60,175 nucleotides of DNA from JASFHF01 sp050123335. Its GTDB lineage: Bacteria > Pseudomonadota > Gammaproteobacteria > UBA12402. The stretch spans positions 1 through 60,175 of the forward strand of contig JASFHH010000006.1 of the NCBI GenBank assembly GCA_050123335.1. The letters are read 5' to 3'. Below, piece by piece: positions 1 to 8,629 of this stretch. Made by a program: the position numbers and the translations under genes. The notes beneath the pieces are model-generated. The model made no database searches, was not told the origin of the DNA, and saw only the letters and a list, made by a program, of their open reading frames with translations. Positions within the stretch are counted from its first letter, which is position 1. Each line of letters opens with the position of its first letter.

Positions 1-189
1 TCTTAAACCAAATTTGCGTTCTCGTAGCTCAAACAAACCCGCTCCAAGTGCTTTGCTATGTGGTAATTTTATTTTATTACCACATAGCTCTAACAACTTG
101 AGTTCTTTCGCCAAAGATTTTAGCTGCATTTTGTTTAATTGGGATATCCATTCCTCTAGTGTGTCCAAATAGACTATTTTCCAGTCCAT
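1..189 (-). CDS. RelE/HigB-like (Gp49 family) toxin, 3' end cut by window edge
   Basis: The minus strand has an open frame from ATG at 189 to the window edge (63 codons, no stop). It begins MDWKIVYLDTLEEW and continues with a leucine/lysine-rich helix and the stretch LGAGLFELRERKFGLR. This matches the phage-derived Gp49-like / HigB toxin family (RelE superfamily mRNA interferases), in which a 'WL..L' helix and a 'K.L..GL.ELR' strand are characteristic. The remaining C-terminal strands, which normally carry catalytic residues, lie outside the window. An AGGGA ribosome site lies about 8 bases upstream of the start. In HigBA modules the toxin often comes first, so an antitoxin gene is expected just beyond base 1. 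The family call is fairly firm; activity cannot be judged from a fragment. Confidence 0.72.
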   Translation of the reverse strand, partial: MDWKIVYLDTLEEWISQLNKMQLKSLAKELKLLELCGNKIKLPHSKALGAGLFELRERKFGLR

Positions 190-221
190 AAAGGTGTCCC
201 TAATTATTATTAATACATTAT

Positions 222-250
222 ATTATAGTATATTTTATTATACTGGACAA
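222..250 (-). promoter_or_regulatory. Sigma70-type promoter of the toxin gene
   Basis: Read on the minus strand, TTGTCC (250-245) is followed after exactly 17 bases by a perfect TATAAT (227-222). The predicted transcript would start about 25 bases before the toxin ATG. Confidence 0.65.
227..244. promoter_or_regulatory. Operator-like inverted repeat inside the toxin promoter
   Basis: AGTATA (227-232) and TATACT (239-244) form a perfect 6-bp dyad separated by six bases. It fills the spacer between the -35 and -10 boxes. Type II toxin-antitoxin operons are normally repressed by antitoxin bound to such a dyad. That it works this way here is inferred from its position. Confidence 0.5.
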
Positions 251-520
251 GTGTTTTAATGGAAAAATGGATCTGCGTTGGCGGCGCGTGTGAGCTGGAA
301 TAAACACATATTAAGCCCCTGTTAATATACAAAACACAACAAAATTGCGCAAAAAACCATCAAAAATTTTCCAATATAATCAATTAGTTATGCAAAATAC
401 GGGAATTGTACAAGTTTTCTTAAGCTTCATATACTATAATAAGCTTAGTCGTAACTGGGATAGTTATGTGTAAAAAATAAGGTGTCGGATGCATATTAGT
501 AATGGCAATTTAGATTAACT
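251..520. other. Gap before the ankyrin gene
   Basis: No RNA gene or protein gene is evident. A TATAAT hexamer lies at 435-440, between TAAGCTT (421-427) and AAGCTTA (441-447), which are inverted copies. This is a possible -10 box with an operator-like dyad, but no good -35 is seen 16-18 bases upstream. A nine-codon frame (489-518) with an AAGGTG ribosome site ends two bases before the ankyrin start and could be a coupled leader peptide; this is weak. Confidence 0.3.
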
Positions 521-2218
521 ATGTTGCCAGATTTAATTTGGAAATTTTATATGTTTGATAAAAAACTTAAAGAGCTTGAAGAGCTAGCTAAAAGTATTAA
601 AAAAGAGAATATTAATAAATGTTCTTATCAAGATAATTTCTTCCGTTCAAAAGAAAAGCTCACTGTTCTTCAATATGTGTTAGCAGAAATCTGTAGTGAA
701 ATTGTAAAAGATCATGAAAAAGACCAAAAAATATTTTACGATCATTTAAAAAAATTGGCGAGAGTAGTAAAAATTGTTGAGGACAGCAATTTTGATTGGA
801 ATATAAAATATGAAAACAGAAATTGTTTAGTTTTAGAAAAATTTATAGAAACAGGAAAATTCTATGATAAAAAAGATGTTAGTGGTTATAAAGCAGACGA
901 GAATAAAGTAAAAGAAATTTTAAGCAAATTGAAAGAACAGGGAGAAATCTGTAAACAAAAAGAGTTATATTATGAAAGAAACAGCAAAAAAATAGAGGAA
1001 ATTTTAGAAATTTTGTTAAAAAAAGGAAGTAAATTATCTGATATATACAGTAACTCACCTTTTTATAATTCTGTTTTTTTAAATTTAGTTGTATCTGGAC
1101 AACTAAAATTAGCAAATCTCGTAATAGATTTAGCTGTAAAACATAATCAGCTAGATGCATTAGGCATACAGGATAAGCATAAATTTGCTAAGAATACGCC
1201 GTTAATTTTCTTATTAAAGAACAGTTTGATTCCAGAATATAGAGATCTTGCATTAAAGTTAATTAAAGTTATTCCTAAATCTCACATAAATAAAAAAGAC
1301 TACAATGGAAATAACGCTGCTCATTTTGCCTGTATACTAAAAGATAAAGAAATTATAGAAGCGCTGCATAAAAAAGGAGCGGATTTTACAGCAAAAAATA
1401 TCAAAGGACTCACACCCGTAGATTATGCTACTACATACTTATGGAAAGAACTAAAACGTAAAGATCAGTACGGTCAGGTTTGGATTCACAATCTATATGC
1501 AAATAGTCATCAAAGCTTGCAGTGTTTAGAAAAAAGCAAGGGCAATAATTGTAATGGTTGGAAATATATGCAATATTCAGATAATGGTTGTAGTACATTT
1601 TTACCAGGTATAGGGGATATTGGTTATCACTGCTCTTATAATCGTTTAAAAGAACGTCTTAAAAAAGCAAAACCTATTATGCAAGGATGGGATAAAAAAA
1701 ACAAGGAACTAAAAAAAATATATACATGTGATTCAAATAAAATTATCACTCGTATTGATTTACTTAAAGTATATCAGAAAGTGCTGAAAGCAGCAGGAAA
1801 ATTATTGCGATATAATGATGAAAAGCAGATAATGAATATATTGATAAAAAATGATTTTAAAGTTAGTGAGGATGAAGATGCAGTATATGTGCATATGCCT
1901 GATCCGTTTAAATATACTATTAAAGATTGCATAAAAAGAAAAAATAAGTTAAAAGAAGATTGGGACGATTTTTGCAACAAGAAGAAAACAACAAATTTAA
2001 AACGTCAACCAAAAAGCAGGGAAAATCCTTCATTATTTAAGAAAAATAATAAAAAACGAATTAACCAGTCCATAACAATGCAGAAAATTTTGCGTTGCAT
2101 TTGGAATGGATGTATTAAGCCATTATTCTTCAACACTTATTTTCTGAAGGTTATTGACGAGACATATAAGAAAAAATCGCAGGAGTGTTCACAAAACCAT
2201 GTCAATCTTAAATTGTAA
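521..2218 (+). CDS. Ankyrin-repeat protein, effector-like
   Basis: A 565-residue lysine-rich protein without signal peptide or membrane segments. Residues about 258-310 hold a recognisable ankyrin motif pair: a DYNGNNAAHFA turn-helix followed by a helix ending KKGADFTAKN, then the start of the next repeat, KGLTPVDYA. The N-terminal 250 residues are helical and charged, with weaker helical repeats. The C-terminal part (about 485-525) is very basic. No catalytic domain was recognised. Ankyrin proteins are common secreted effectors in intracellular bacteria, but no secretion signal can be shown here. The start is uncertain: ATG 521 has no clear ribosome site, and ATG 551 is an alternative. It lies tail to tail with the next gene and is not obviously part of the glycan locus. 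Confidence 0.7.
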   Translation: MLPDLIWKFYMFDKKLKELEELAKSIKKENINKCSYQDNFFRSKEKLTVLQYVLAEICSEIVKDHEKDQKIFYDHLKKLARVVKIVEDSNFDWNIKYENRNCLVLEKFIETGKFYDKKDVSGYKADENKVKEILSKLKEQGEICKQKELYYERNSKKIEEILEILLKKGSKLSDIYSNSPFYNSVFLNLVVSGQLKLANLVIDLAVKHNQLDALGIQDKHKFAKNTPLIFLLKNSLIPEYRDLALKLIKVIPKSHINKKDYNGNNAAHFACILKDKEIIEALHKKGADFTAKNIKGLTPVDYATTYLWKELKRKDQYGQVWIHNLYANSHQSLQCLEKSKGNNCNGWKYMQYSDNGCSTFLPGIGDIGYHCSYNRLKERLKKAKPIMQGWDKKNKELKKIYTCDSNKIITRIDLLKVYQKVLKAAGKLLRYNDEKQIMNILIKNDFKVSEDEDAVYVHMPDPFKYTIKDCIKRKNKLKEDWDDFCNKKKTTNLKRQPKSRENPSLFKKNNKKRINQSITMQKILRCIWNGCIKPLFFNTYFLKVIDETYKKKSQECSQNHVNLKL

Positions 2219-2253
2219 TATTTGCATAATTGGCATATTTATCAAAATAAGTT

Positions 2254-3204
2254 TTATTCATGTTTTTCAAAGCCGGTTGCGCTTTCAATTAAATACAAAG
2301 GACGGTTTTTGGTTTCCATGTAAGTTCTACCTAAGTATTCGCCGATAACTCCAAGCATGAGTAATTGAATGCCGCTTAAAAATAAAATTGCTAAAAACAA
2401 TGCGGTCCATCCAGTAACATTTAGATGTAGAAAATATTTAATTAGGGCGTAAATCATGCCAACAAGAGCAAAGCCGGCAGTGATAAAACCAAGTATAGAA
2501 GCAAGTCTTAATGGTTTTAATGAAAAAGACATAATACCATCCAAGGCAAATTTAATCATTTTAAAAAGAGGATATTTACTTTTGCCGACTATGCGTTGTT
2601 GTCTGACATATGGTAAACCTACAACATTAAAACCGGCCCAGGCAACCATACCACGAATGAAGCGATCTTTTTCTGGCATTTTTTTAAGAGTCTCGATAAC
2701 TTTACGGTCAATTAGGCGAAAATCACCAGTGTCTAGTGGAATAGGAATGTCAGTTAATTTGGCCAAAATGCGGTAGAATAATTTAGCAGTAAATAATTTG
2801 AATTTAGTTTCACCCTGGCGTTTGATTCGTTTGCCATATACTACGTCAAAACCTTGTTCCCATTTAGTAATCATTTCGGGAATTACTTCAGGAGGATCTT
2901 GTAAATCAGCATCGATAATTACTGCTGCATCTCCTGCAGCGTAATCTAATCCAGCAGATACTGCGATTTGATGCCCAAAGTTTCTGGAGAATTTTAGTAG
3001 ACGAACATGTGGATCTGCTTGTTGGATTTTAGTTAATAATTCATAGGTTGCATCATGGCTGCCGTCGTCAATGAAAATTAGCTCATAAGCTTTATCATTT
3101 AAGGCGCTCATAACTTCAGTTAGGCGTTTATAAGAAGTATTAATTACTTCTTGCTCGTTTAGACAAGGAATTATTATGGAGACGCATCGTTTTTGGTTAA
3201 ACAT
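2254..3204 (-). CDS. Polyprenyl-phosphate glycosyltransferase (GT2, GtrB/DPM1-like)
   Basis: Family 2 glycosyltransferase of 316 residues that would transfer a sugar from a nucleotide donor to undecaprenyl phosphate at the inner membrane. The GT-A domain shows IIIPCLNE (about 10-17), DDGS (46-49) and the metal-binding DADLQDPPE (98-106). Two hydrophobic segments near residues 230-255 and 264-290 form the C-terminal anchor typical of GtrB/YkcC/ArnC proteins. The product, Und-P-sugar, usually feeds a periplasmic GT-C enzyme that decorates O-antigen or lipid A. The GT-C-like protein at 46917 in this window could be the partner, by inference. It is transcribed away from the main operon. The donor sugar cannot be told from sequence. 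Confidence 0.85.
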   Translation of the reverse strand: MFNQKRCVSIIIPCLNEQEVINTSYKRLTEVMSALNDKAYELIFIDDGSHDATYELLTKIQQADPHVRLLKFSRNFGHQIAVSAGLDYAAGDAAVIIDADLQDPPEVIPEMITKWEQGFDVVYGKRIKRQGETKFKLFTAKLFYRILAKLTDIPIPLDTGDFRLIDRKVIETLKKMPEKDRFIRGMVAWAGFNVVGLPYVRQQRIVGKSKYPLFKMIKFALDGIMSFSLKPLRLASILGFITAGFALVGMIYALIKYFLHLNVTGWTALFLAILFLSGIQLLMLGVIGEYLGRTYMETKNRPLYLIESATGFEKHE

Positions 3205-3283
3205 ATATTTTAAGTTAGTTAAAGTAACATTTTGTTTATTTTACATGTTATGCCTGGTAAAAGGTAGAATTTAATATAAGAAT

Positions 3284-3311
3284 TTGTTGAGATTTGATTC
3301 TTTGGTATAAA
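3284..3311 (+). promoter_or_regulatory. Candidate extended -10 promoter (distal) for the 3530 operon
   Basis: TTGTTG (3284-3289), a 16-base spacer, then TGG-TATAAA (3303-3311) with the TGn extension of an extended -10. The same layout precedes cysD at 20243. It would leave a leader of about 210 bases. Confidence 0.4.
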
Positions 3312-3421
3312 ATCATATGGTTATAGTAGTATGCTGATTTGTGATGTGTTATTTGTGATTTTTTATTACTTAGAGATATTCGGATTGATTAAGATTTTGT
3401 GGCTGTTATTTTTGGCAAAAA

Positions 3422-3430
3422 TGATATAAT
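3422..3430 (+). promoter_or_regulatory. Extended -10 element (proximal) for the 3530 operon
   Basis: TGATATAAT carries a perfect TATAAT (3425-3430) with the TGn extension. No good -35 lies at the right distance, which extended -10 promoters tolerate. It lies about 100 bases before the first gene. Confidence 0.4.
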
Positions 3431-3529
3431 TCAGCATTAGATTGAAAATGCTTTGGAATTGATAGATGAAAAAATACAATTTATTTTTTATCATGACATC
3501 TCTGCAATTTATAATAAAGGCGTAGAGTT

Positions 3530-4666
3530 ATGAGCAGCAGGGTATTTATTAATGTACCGATGTCCTCACATTTAGAATATAAAAACTTGATTAAGTTGTT
3601 ACCAAGTTCGCAGAATTTCTTTACTAATTGGCGCGCTTCAAATAAACATTTATATCTTTTGCCAAAGGGAGCGATAGCGCTAAAGTTATTATGTGAGTTA
3701 TATTTAACACAGCAAAATAAAAAGGTCATAACCCTCTTTGTTCCAGACTATATTTGTAATTCTGCTTTGGTTTATATTAGGATGTTGCCAGTTAAGCTGG
3801 TGTTTTATCCTATTTCTGCAGAATTAAGACCAGACTGGGATAGTATAGAACGTTTGGCTAAGCATAGCTCTCCAGATTTGTTGTTATTGGTGCATTATTT
3901 TGGAGTGAAAAATGATCTAACTGGTGCAGTTGATTTTTGTAAACGGTATAGTTGTCATTTGATTGAAGATGCTGCGCACGTTTTAATGCCGGTTGCTGAT
4001 ATAGGTCGATATAGTTGGGCGACTTTTTTTTGCCCTTATAAATTTTTGGCTTTGCCTGATGGTGGTGCTATTTTGCAATTTTCTACGGATATAGAACAAT
4101 CATTTATTAATGATAAAAATTTGGGATATGATATTGATTATTCATTACCATTGAAATGGTTATGTAAACGTATATTAATAAAAGGGTGCGATTTGTTGCG
4201 ATTAAGTTGGCCGGCAGCTTTACCGCGATCGCATGCTGAAGGTGATGTAGTCGATTTTGGTAAAACGGTAGAAAAATTTTATAAACAGAGCGTGGCAAAC
4301 TTGTTGGGTGCTTGTGATGCAAAACAGGTTAAATTAAAAAGACGTTGTAATTATAAGAGATTAACCCATAATATAAAAGGTGGTGATATAACACCAATTT
4401 TTCCAAAGTTAGAAGCAGAAGAAATTCCATATGTGCTACCGATTAGGTCATCTGAAGATATCGCCAGTTGTTTGTATGCCAAAATGTTAAAACATGGTGT
4501 TCCAGTACAAGCGTGGCCAGATCTTCCTCAGGAAGTTCTAGCGTGTCCCGGTGAGCATCGAGCGGCAATGAATCTCCGGGCAACAGTTAATTTGTTGCCT
4601 GTACATCAGTCCTTGAAAGAACGGCATTTGCAAAAAATAATTAAGGTGTTAAATGAGTACAAGTAG
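3530..4666 (+). CDS. DegT/DnrJ/EryC1-like PLP-dependent sugar aminotransferase
   Basis: A 378-residue protein with the fold-type I signatures of the DegT/StrS family in divergent form: a 'P.Y.C' loop after the substrate-binding region (about 72-77), IEDAAH (145-150) with the cofactor-binding Asp, and CPYKFLALPDGG (168-179) in which Lys171 would hold PLP. Such enzymes transfer an amino group to a keto-sugar nucleotide; a few relatives act as dehydratases. It is more diverged than the two other family members in this window (17831, 41403), so the substrate is unknown. It is the first gene of a tightly packed plus-strand operon and overlaps the next gene by 14 bases. Confidence 0.68.
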   Translation: MSSRVFINVPMSSHLEYKNLIKLLPSSQNFFTNWRASNKHLYLLPKGAIALKLLCELYLTQQNKKVITLFVPDYICNSALVYIRMLPVKLVFYPISAELRPDWDSIERLAKHSSPDLLLLVHYFGVKNDLTGAVDFCKRYSCHLIEDAAHVLMPVADIGRYSWATFFCPYKFLALPDGGAILQFSTDIEQSFINDKNLGYDIDYSLPLKWLCKRILIKGCDLLRLSWPAALPRSHAEGDVVDFGKTVEKFYKQSVANLLGACDAKQVKLKRRCNYKRLTHNIKGGDITPIFPKLEAEEIPYVLPIRSSEDIASCLYAKMLKHGVPVQAWPDLPQEVLACPGEHRAAMNLRATVNLLPVHQSLKERHLQKIIKVLNEYK

Positions 4667-5786
4667 TTTGCAAATCAAATCTTATGATAATTATCATGAT
4701 TTTTTATCTCTCAAAGAAGATTGGCAAGATTTGTTTAGAAGATCGAATGCGGATAATGTTTTTTTGAGTTGGGAATGGATGGAATTGTGGGGCGCTCAAT
4801 TTGCCAGGAATAAAAAATTAAAGGTGTTGGCGGTGTATGCGGGGGAAAAGGTGGTAGCTATTTTCCCTTTTATGTTAAGGGCGCACAAATTCAGGAAGCC
4901 ATCAGTGGTTTTTATGGCAGATCCTTTATTTGCGGATTATATGGGTTTTTTGATTGATTATGATTATGCTGCGGTGTTGTCTCTGTTACAGCAGTATTTG
5001 GATGGTTATAATTATTCGTTGTTGAATTTGCGAGATATTGATAAGTATTTTGATCTTTTTAGGAAAGTGATTACAAATAATTATATTAGTGAGGTTAGGG
5101 TTCGTTGTGTTAGCCCTTTTATTAATGTGGAGGGATCGTTTGCTGATTATTATTCTCAAAGGTCTAAACGTTTGCGGCAAGATATTAGGACTACACTTAA
5201 TAAGCTTAATGCACAAGGAGAGTGGAGATATCAAAGAGTTTCTACCGATGCAGATGTTAAACAAGAGTTATCTGTATTGATGGATTTGCATTTGGAAAGA
5301 CAGCAAAACAAACCATTTAAATCTATTTTTTTAGCGCAAAAACATAGGGATTTTTTTAATCGGCTAGCAGTTAGCAAAAATAATTCATTTGAAAACCATT
5401 TGTCCATTATTAAATGGAATAACAAGGTGGTTTCTTGTGTATACTCATTGATTTGTGGCGATACATTTTACTATTGGATCCCTGTTATTGACTCTAGTTT
5501 TGGTAATGTTTCGTTAGGTAAATTACATATTAAATGTTTATTGGAAGAAGTTTTTCACGAACCGAAAATAAAAAAATTTGATTTTATGGGTGGTGATGAA
5601 GCATATAAATATCAATGGGCCGATGGGCAGTTTAGTAATTATCAAGTGGTAACCTATAATTCCAGGTTGGAAAAATTGATAGGGGAATATTTATTGTGGA
5701 TGAAAAAAGTTTGCAAAAATTTAAAAAATAATTCTAAGTTTTTAAAGCTTATTTGGCGAAAACTTTCAAAATTAAGGGAAATGTGA
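4653..5786 (+). CDS. GNAT-type acetyltransferase (BioF2/CelD-like)
   Basis: A 377-residue protein resembling the Acetyltransf_6 (BioF2-like, formerly CelD/BcsL) family. It has the N-terminal FLSWEWMELWG motif (about 37-47), a central basic helix, and a C-terminal GNAT core ending with KKFDFMGGDEAYKYQWA, in which 'FD(F/M)..GDE.YK..W' is diagnostic. Members are found in exopolysaccharide clusters and are thought to acylate or aminoacylate sugars; the true substrate is unknown. The reading frame overlaps both neighbours, which supports one operon. The family call is firm, the chemistry is not. Confidence 0.75.
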   Translation: MSTSSLQIKSYDNYHDFLSLKEDWQDLFRRSNADNVFLSWEWMELWGAQFARNKKLKVLAVYAGEKVVAIFPFMLRAHKFRKPSVVFMADPLFADYMGFLIDYDYAAVLSLLQQYLDGYNYSLLNLRDIDKYFDLFRKVITNNYISEVRVRCVSPFINVEGSFADYYSQRSKRLRQDIRTTLNKLNAQGEWRYQRVSTDADVKQELSVLMDLHLERQQNKPFKSIFLAQKHRDFFNRLAVSKNNSFENHLSIIKWNNKVVSCVYSLICGDTFYYWIPVIDSSFGNVSLGKLHIKCLLEEVFHEPKIKKFDFMGGDEAYKYQWADGQFSNYQVVTYNSRLEKLIGEYLLWMKKVCKNLKNNSKFLKLIWRKLSKLREM

Positions 5787-6991
5787 TGAAGATAGCTGTT
5801 TTTCCAGAAGGTCCAATCGCATTTGATGGAGAACATTACCGATATTCAAAGGGTGAGCGTGCTTATCTTGATAATTTGGCGCAATATTTTTCTGAGGTAA
5901 TTATTTTTTCTTTTGTATATAAACCTGGTGATTCTGGATATGATGTTTGTGCGCATTCTGTGTTTACAGCTAAAAATATAAGGGTTGTTGAATTACCTTT
6001 TTTTCCAGATAAAAAACTGGGGGTTTTTAGAAAGGCTTGGCATTTTTTTGAGGTGTTTTGTGCTTTATGGAAAAACATCAGGCATGTTGATCTTTTGTAT
6101 CTGTTTTTGCCTAGTTATCCAAGCGCAATGGCACGTTTAATTGGTAAGTTTAAAAAAATACCGCATATTGTTTATGCGGCAGATGATTGGGAACAGGCTT
6201 CTCCTGGAATGTTTAAGTGGGATCGATTGCGTAATACCATTTTTTATAAATTGTATTATAAGCTCAATCGATATATGGAAAAATCAATTGGTAGATCAGC
6301 GATTTTTTCAGTTACCGCTGGAGATGCTTTATTTCAGAAATACCAGAGTTTTGGCAAACCTGTGGAAAAAACTATACCAAGAATGACTTTAACTAAAGAT
6401 AATTTTTATTTGCGTGAAGATACCTGTCAGGATAGGCAGATAAAAATTATTACCGTGGGTGGTTTGATATTTGATAAAGCGCAACATGTTATGTTGGAAG
6501 CAATTAAGTATCTGCGACAAGATTACGGTAATATTTATTTACAAATAATAGGGGATGGGCCTAGGTTGCGGGAACTACAAAAGTTGAGTTGTGATTATGG
6601 AATAAGCGACATTGTGGAGTTTGTGGGGTATATTGAAAAAGAAGAGGAATTATATCGGTATTATAAACAGGCTGATATATTTGTTTTGTCTAGTGTTTCT
6701 GAAGGATTTCCCAGGGTATTGTATGAAGCAATGGCGCACAGTTTGCCGATTGTTACTACTGATTGTGGAGGAATACCTTATCTAATAAAAGATGGACATA
6801 ATGGCTGTGTTGTTCCAGTTTTAGATCCAGTTAAATTATATAAAGCATTGAAGTTGGTTATTGATGATGATGAATTTAGAAGAAATGTGCTTTGCATGGA
6901 GCAAAAAACTATTAAACAATTATGGAACACTATGGACTATAAACAGATTCCTAGATTACTGAAACAGCACGGGAATATAGATGAAAACTAA
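5786..6991 (+). CDS. Glycosyltransferase family 4 (group 1)
   Basis: A 401-residue GT-B glycosyltransferase. The N-domain begins MKIAVFPEG with a glycine-rich loop typical of group 1 enzymes. The C-domain has the GGLIFDKAQHVMLEA strand-helix and the donor-binding SEGFPRVLYEAMAHSLPIV segment near residues 305-325, with the E-x7-E pattern. The start was set at ATG 5786, which overlaps the upstream stop as TGATG; an in-frame start 33 bases earlier would lie inside the previous gene without a ribosome site. It probably adds one sugar to the lipid-linked unit on the cytoplasmic face. Donor and acceptor are unknown. Confidence 0.85.
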   Translation: MKIAVFPEGPIAFDGEHYRYSKGERAYLDNLAQYFSEVIIFSFVYKPGDSGYDVCAHSVFTAKNIRVVELPFFPDKKLGVFRKAWHFFEVFCALWKNIRHVDLLYLFLPSYPSAMARLIGKFKKIPHIVYAADDWEQASPGMFKWDRLRNTIFYKLYYKLNRYMEKSIGRSAIFSVTAGDALFQKYQSFGKPVEKTIPRMTLTKDNFYLREDTCQDRQIKIITVGGLIFDKAQHVMLEAIKYLRQDYGNIYLQIIGDGPRLRELQKLSCDYGISDIVEFVGYIEKEEELYRYYKQADIFVLSSVSEGFPRVLYEAMAHSLPIVTTDCGGIPYLIKDGHNGCVVPVLDPVKLYKALKLVIDDDEFRRNVLCMEQKTIKQLWNTMDYKQIPRLLKQHGNIDEN

Positions 6992-7844
6992 AAATATTTT
7001 ATATTTAAAACAAATATTTGCTTATATTTGGCGCGTTTTTACTTGTTTTGGAATATTGACATTTTTTTGGGGCAGAAAAATCCCTATACTGTGCTACCAT
7101 AGCGTGTCTGAAGGAGAGAATCTAGAGTTATCTCCGTTATCACCATTGTTGTTTGAACAGCATTTAAAATTTTTGGCAAATAATTATCAAGTGATTACGC
7201 TAGCAGAGTTGGTTGATGCGTTGAACAACAATAAAAAAGTTGCTAAACATAGTGTGGTATTAACTTTTGATGATGGTTATCGAGATAATTATACGGAAGT
7301 GTTTCCATTAATTAAAAAATATAAAGTACCTATCACTGTATTTGTTGCTACTGGATTTATAGAAAATGAAGTAAACTTTTTTCCTAATACTATTTGGCAG
7401 CCGCTGCAAGTAGATGAAATGAAGGTTATGACTGATTCTGGTTATGTTACAATAGGAGCTCACGGATATACTCATAGAACATTAACAGAATGTGAGATCG
7501 GTGAACTGTATGATGAAATTGATTATGCGCGTGTTAAGTTGGAGAAGGTTCTAAATTGTCGAGTTGATTTGTTTGCTTATCCTAATGGACAAGGTAAGGA
7601 TATTTCCGCAGAAAGCATTAAAAAAATAAAAGCTTGTGGATTCAAAGGGGCTTGTTCAACTTTTTGGAATACGCGTAATAAAAAGAAAGATTTGTATTAT
7701 TTAAATAGAATAAGAGTTGATGGTGCGGATACAGTTTCTGTTTTGAAGCAAAAACTTAAGGGTGATTTTGATTATATTTATTTGCTGCACAGATTGAAAG
7801 CTTTTATTTATAGTAAATTTTTACATGTTGGGATTGCCAAATGA
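6981..7844 (+). CDS. Polysaccharide deacetylase (NodB/CE4 domain)
   Basis: A 287-residue protein with a NodB homology domain. Motif 1 is TFDDGY (95-100), with the catalytic base and metal Asp. Motif 2 is GAHGYTHRTL, with metal ligands His161 and His165. A later FAYPNG gives motif 3. These metal-dependent enzymes remove N- or O-acetyl groups from glycans. A hydrophobic stretch at about residues 11-30 could anchor it to the membrane, which would place the catalytic domain in the periplasm. It overlaps the upstream glycosyltransferase by 11 bases and the downstream methyltransferase by 4. It may trim acetyl groups on the exported polymer or on a lipid-linked intermediate. Confidence 0.85.
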   Translation: MKTKNILYLKQIFAYIWRVFTCFGILTFFWGRKIPILCYHSVSEGENLELSPLSPLLFEQHLKFLANNYQVITLAELVDALNNNKKVAKHSVVLTFDDGYRDNYTEVFPLIKKYKVPITVFVATGFIENEVNFFPNTIWQPLQVDEMKVMTDSGYVTIGAHGYTHRTLTECEIGELYDEIDYARVKLEKVLNCRVDLFAYPNGQGKDISAESIKKIKACGFKGACSTFWNTRNKKKDLYYLNRIRVDGADTVSVLKQKLKGDFDYIYLLHRLKAFIYSKFLHVGIAK

Positions 7845-8629
7845 GCGATGAAGTAGATAGCATAAGAGAACAATATATGTTTCAAGAGACAGAGCGACCC
7901 GGCGAATTATTTCCTTTAGATACTCATCAGATTATATTTTCTCGCTATCGATTTGCTAGCCAATTTGTACGAAATAAAAGAGTGTTGGAGGTTGGTTGCG
8001 GATCTGGTTATGGTGTTGAATTATTTAAAAATATAGCTAGTTTTTATGTTGCTGGAGAGTATAGTGATCAGAATATTGCATATATACAGCGCAAGTATGA
8101 AGAGAAGGTTGTGAAAATAGATGCGCATCATTTGCCATTTGCCGCTAACACATTTGAGACGGTTGTGGCTTTAGCAATGATCTATTACTTGGATTTATCA
8201 TGTTTTGCAGAAGAAGCCTGTAGGGTGTTGGCAGCTAACGGTGTTTTATTTTTCTGTACTAGCAACAAAGATATTCCCGGGTTTGTTAAATCGCCTTACA
8301 CCACTAGATATTATTCTATTCCTGAATTAAAAGATGTATTGAGTCAGCAAGGATTTGAGGTCGAGTTTTATGGGGCTTTTCCAGCTGCCGGTTCTAACTA
8401 TTTTGTTAGAAAAGCACGAGCTATGGTAAAAACTGTGTGTAAAAAAATTATTAGAGTTTTGCCTTATGGGAAAAAGTTATGGCAATATTTTAGGAAATCC
8501 AGTCAAGGGGAATTGTATCCTTTGCCGGATAAAATTCCTGAAATGGTAGTTAATATAGAGAAACTTCCTGATGATAAGGTAGATAAGAATTACCGTATTA
8601 TATATGTGAAATGCATAAAGAGGGGATGA
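7841..8629 (+). CDS. Class I SAM-dependent methyltransferase
   Basis: A 262-residue protein with the Rossmann methyltransferase core: motif I VLEVGCGSGYG (48-58), an acidic end to strand 2, IDAHHLPFAANTFETVVAL (motifs II/III), and the 'E.CRVLAANGVLFF' segment typical of Methyltransf_11. It would methylate a sugar hydroxyl or another small acceptor in this cluster. The start ATGA overlaps the deacetylase stop. The C-terminal 80 residues are lysine-rich and poorly conserved. No evidence points to a particular acceptor. Confidence 0.82.
   Translation: MSDEVDSIREQYMFQETERPGELFPLDTHQIIFSRYRFASQFVRNKRVLEVGCGSGYGVELFKNIASFYVAGEYSDQNIAYIQRKYEEKVVKIDAHHLPFAANTFETVVALAMIYYLDLSCFAEEACRVLAANGVLFFCTSNKDIPGFVKSPYTTRYYSIPELKDVLSQQGFEVEFYGAFPAAGSNYFVRKARAMVKTVCKKIIRVLPYGKKLWQYFRKSSQGELYPLPDKIPEMVVNIEKLPDDKVDKNYRIIYVKCIKRG

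Larger units (their letters stand above)
3205..3529. other. Divergent intergenic region upstream of the first glycan operon
   Basis: It separates the minus-strand GT2 gene from the plus-strand operon. Two plus-strand promoter candidates are annotated separately. No RNA gene or further coding frame is evident. Confidence 0.5.

Noticed and set aside
2456..2776. 106-codon frame on the plus strand across the GT2 gene
   Set aside because: Shadow of the minus-strand glycosyltransferase, whose motifs are complete.
5753..5785. Earlier start for the 5786 glycosyltransferase
   Set aside because: It lies within the preceding gene without a ribosome site, and the protein family starts at MKIAVFPEG.
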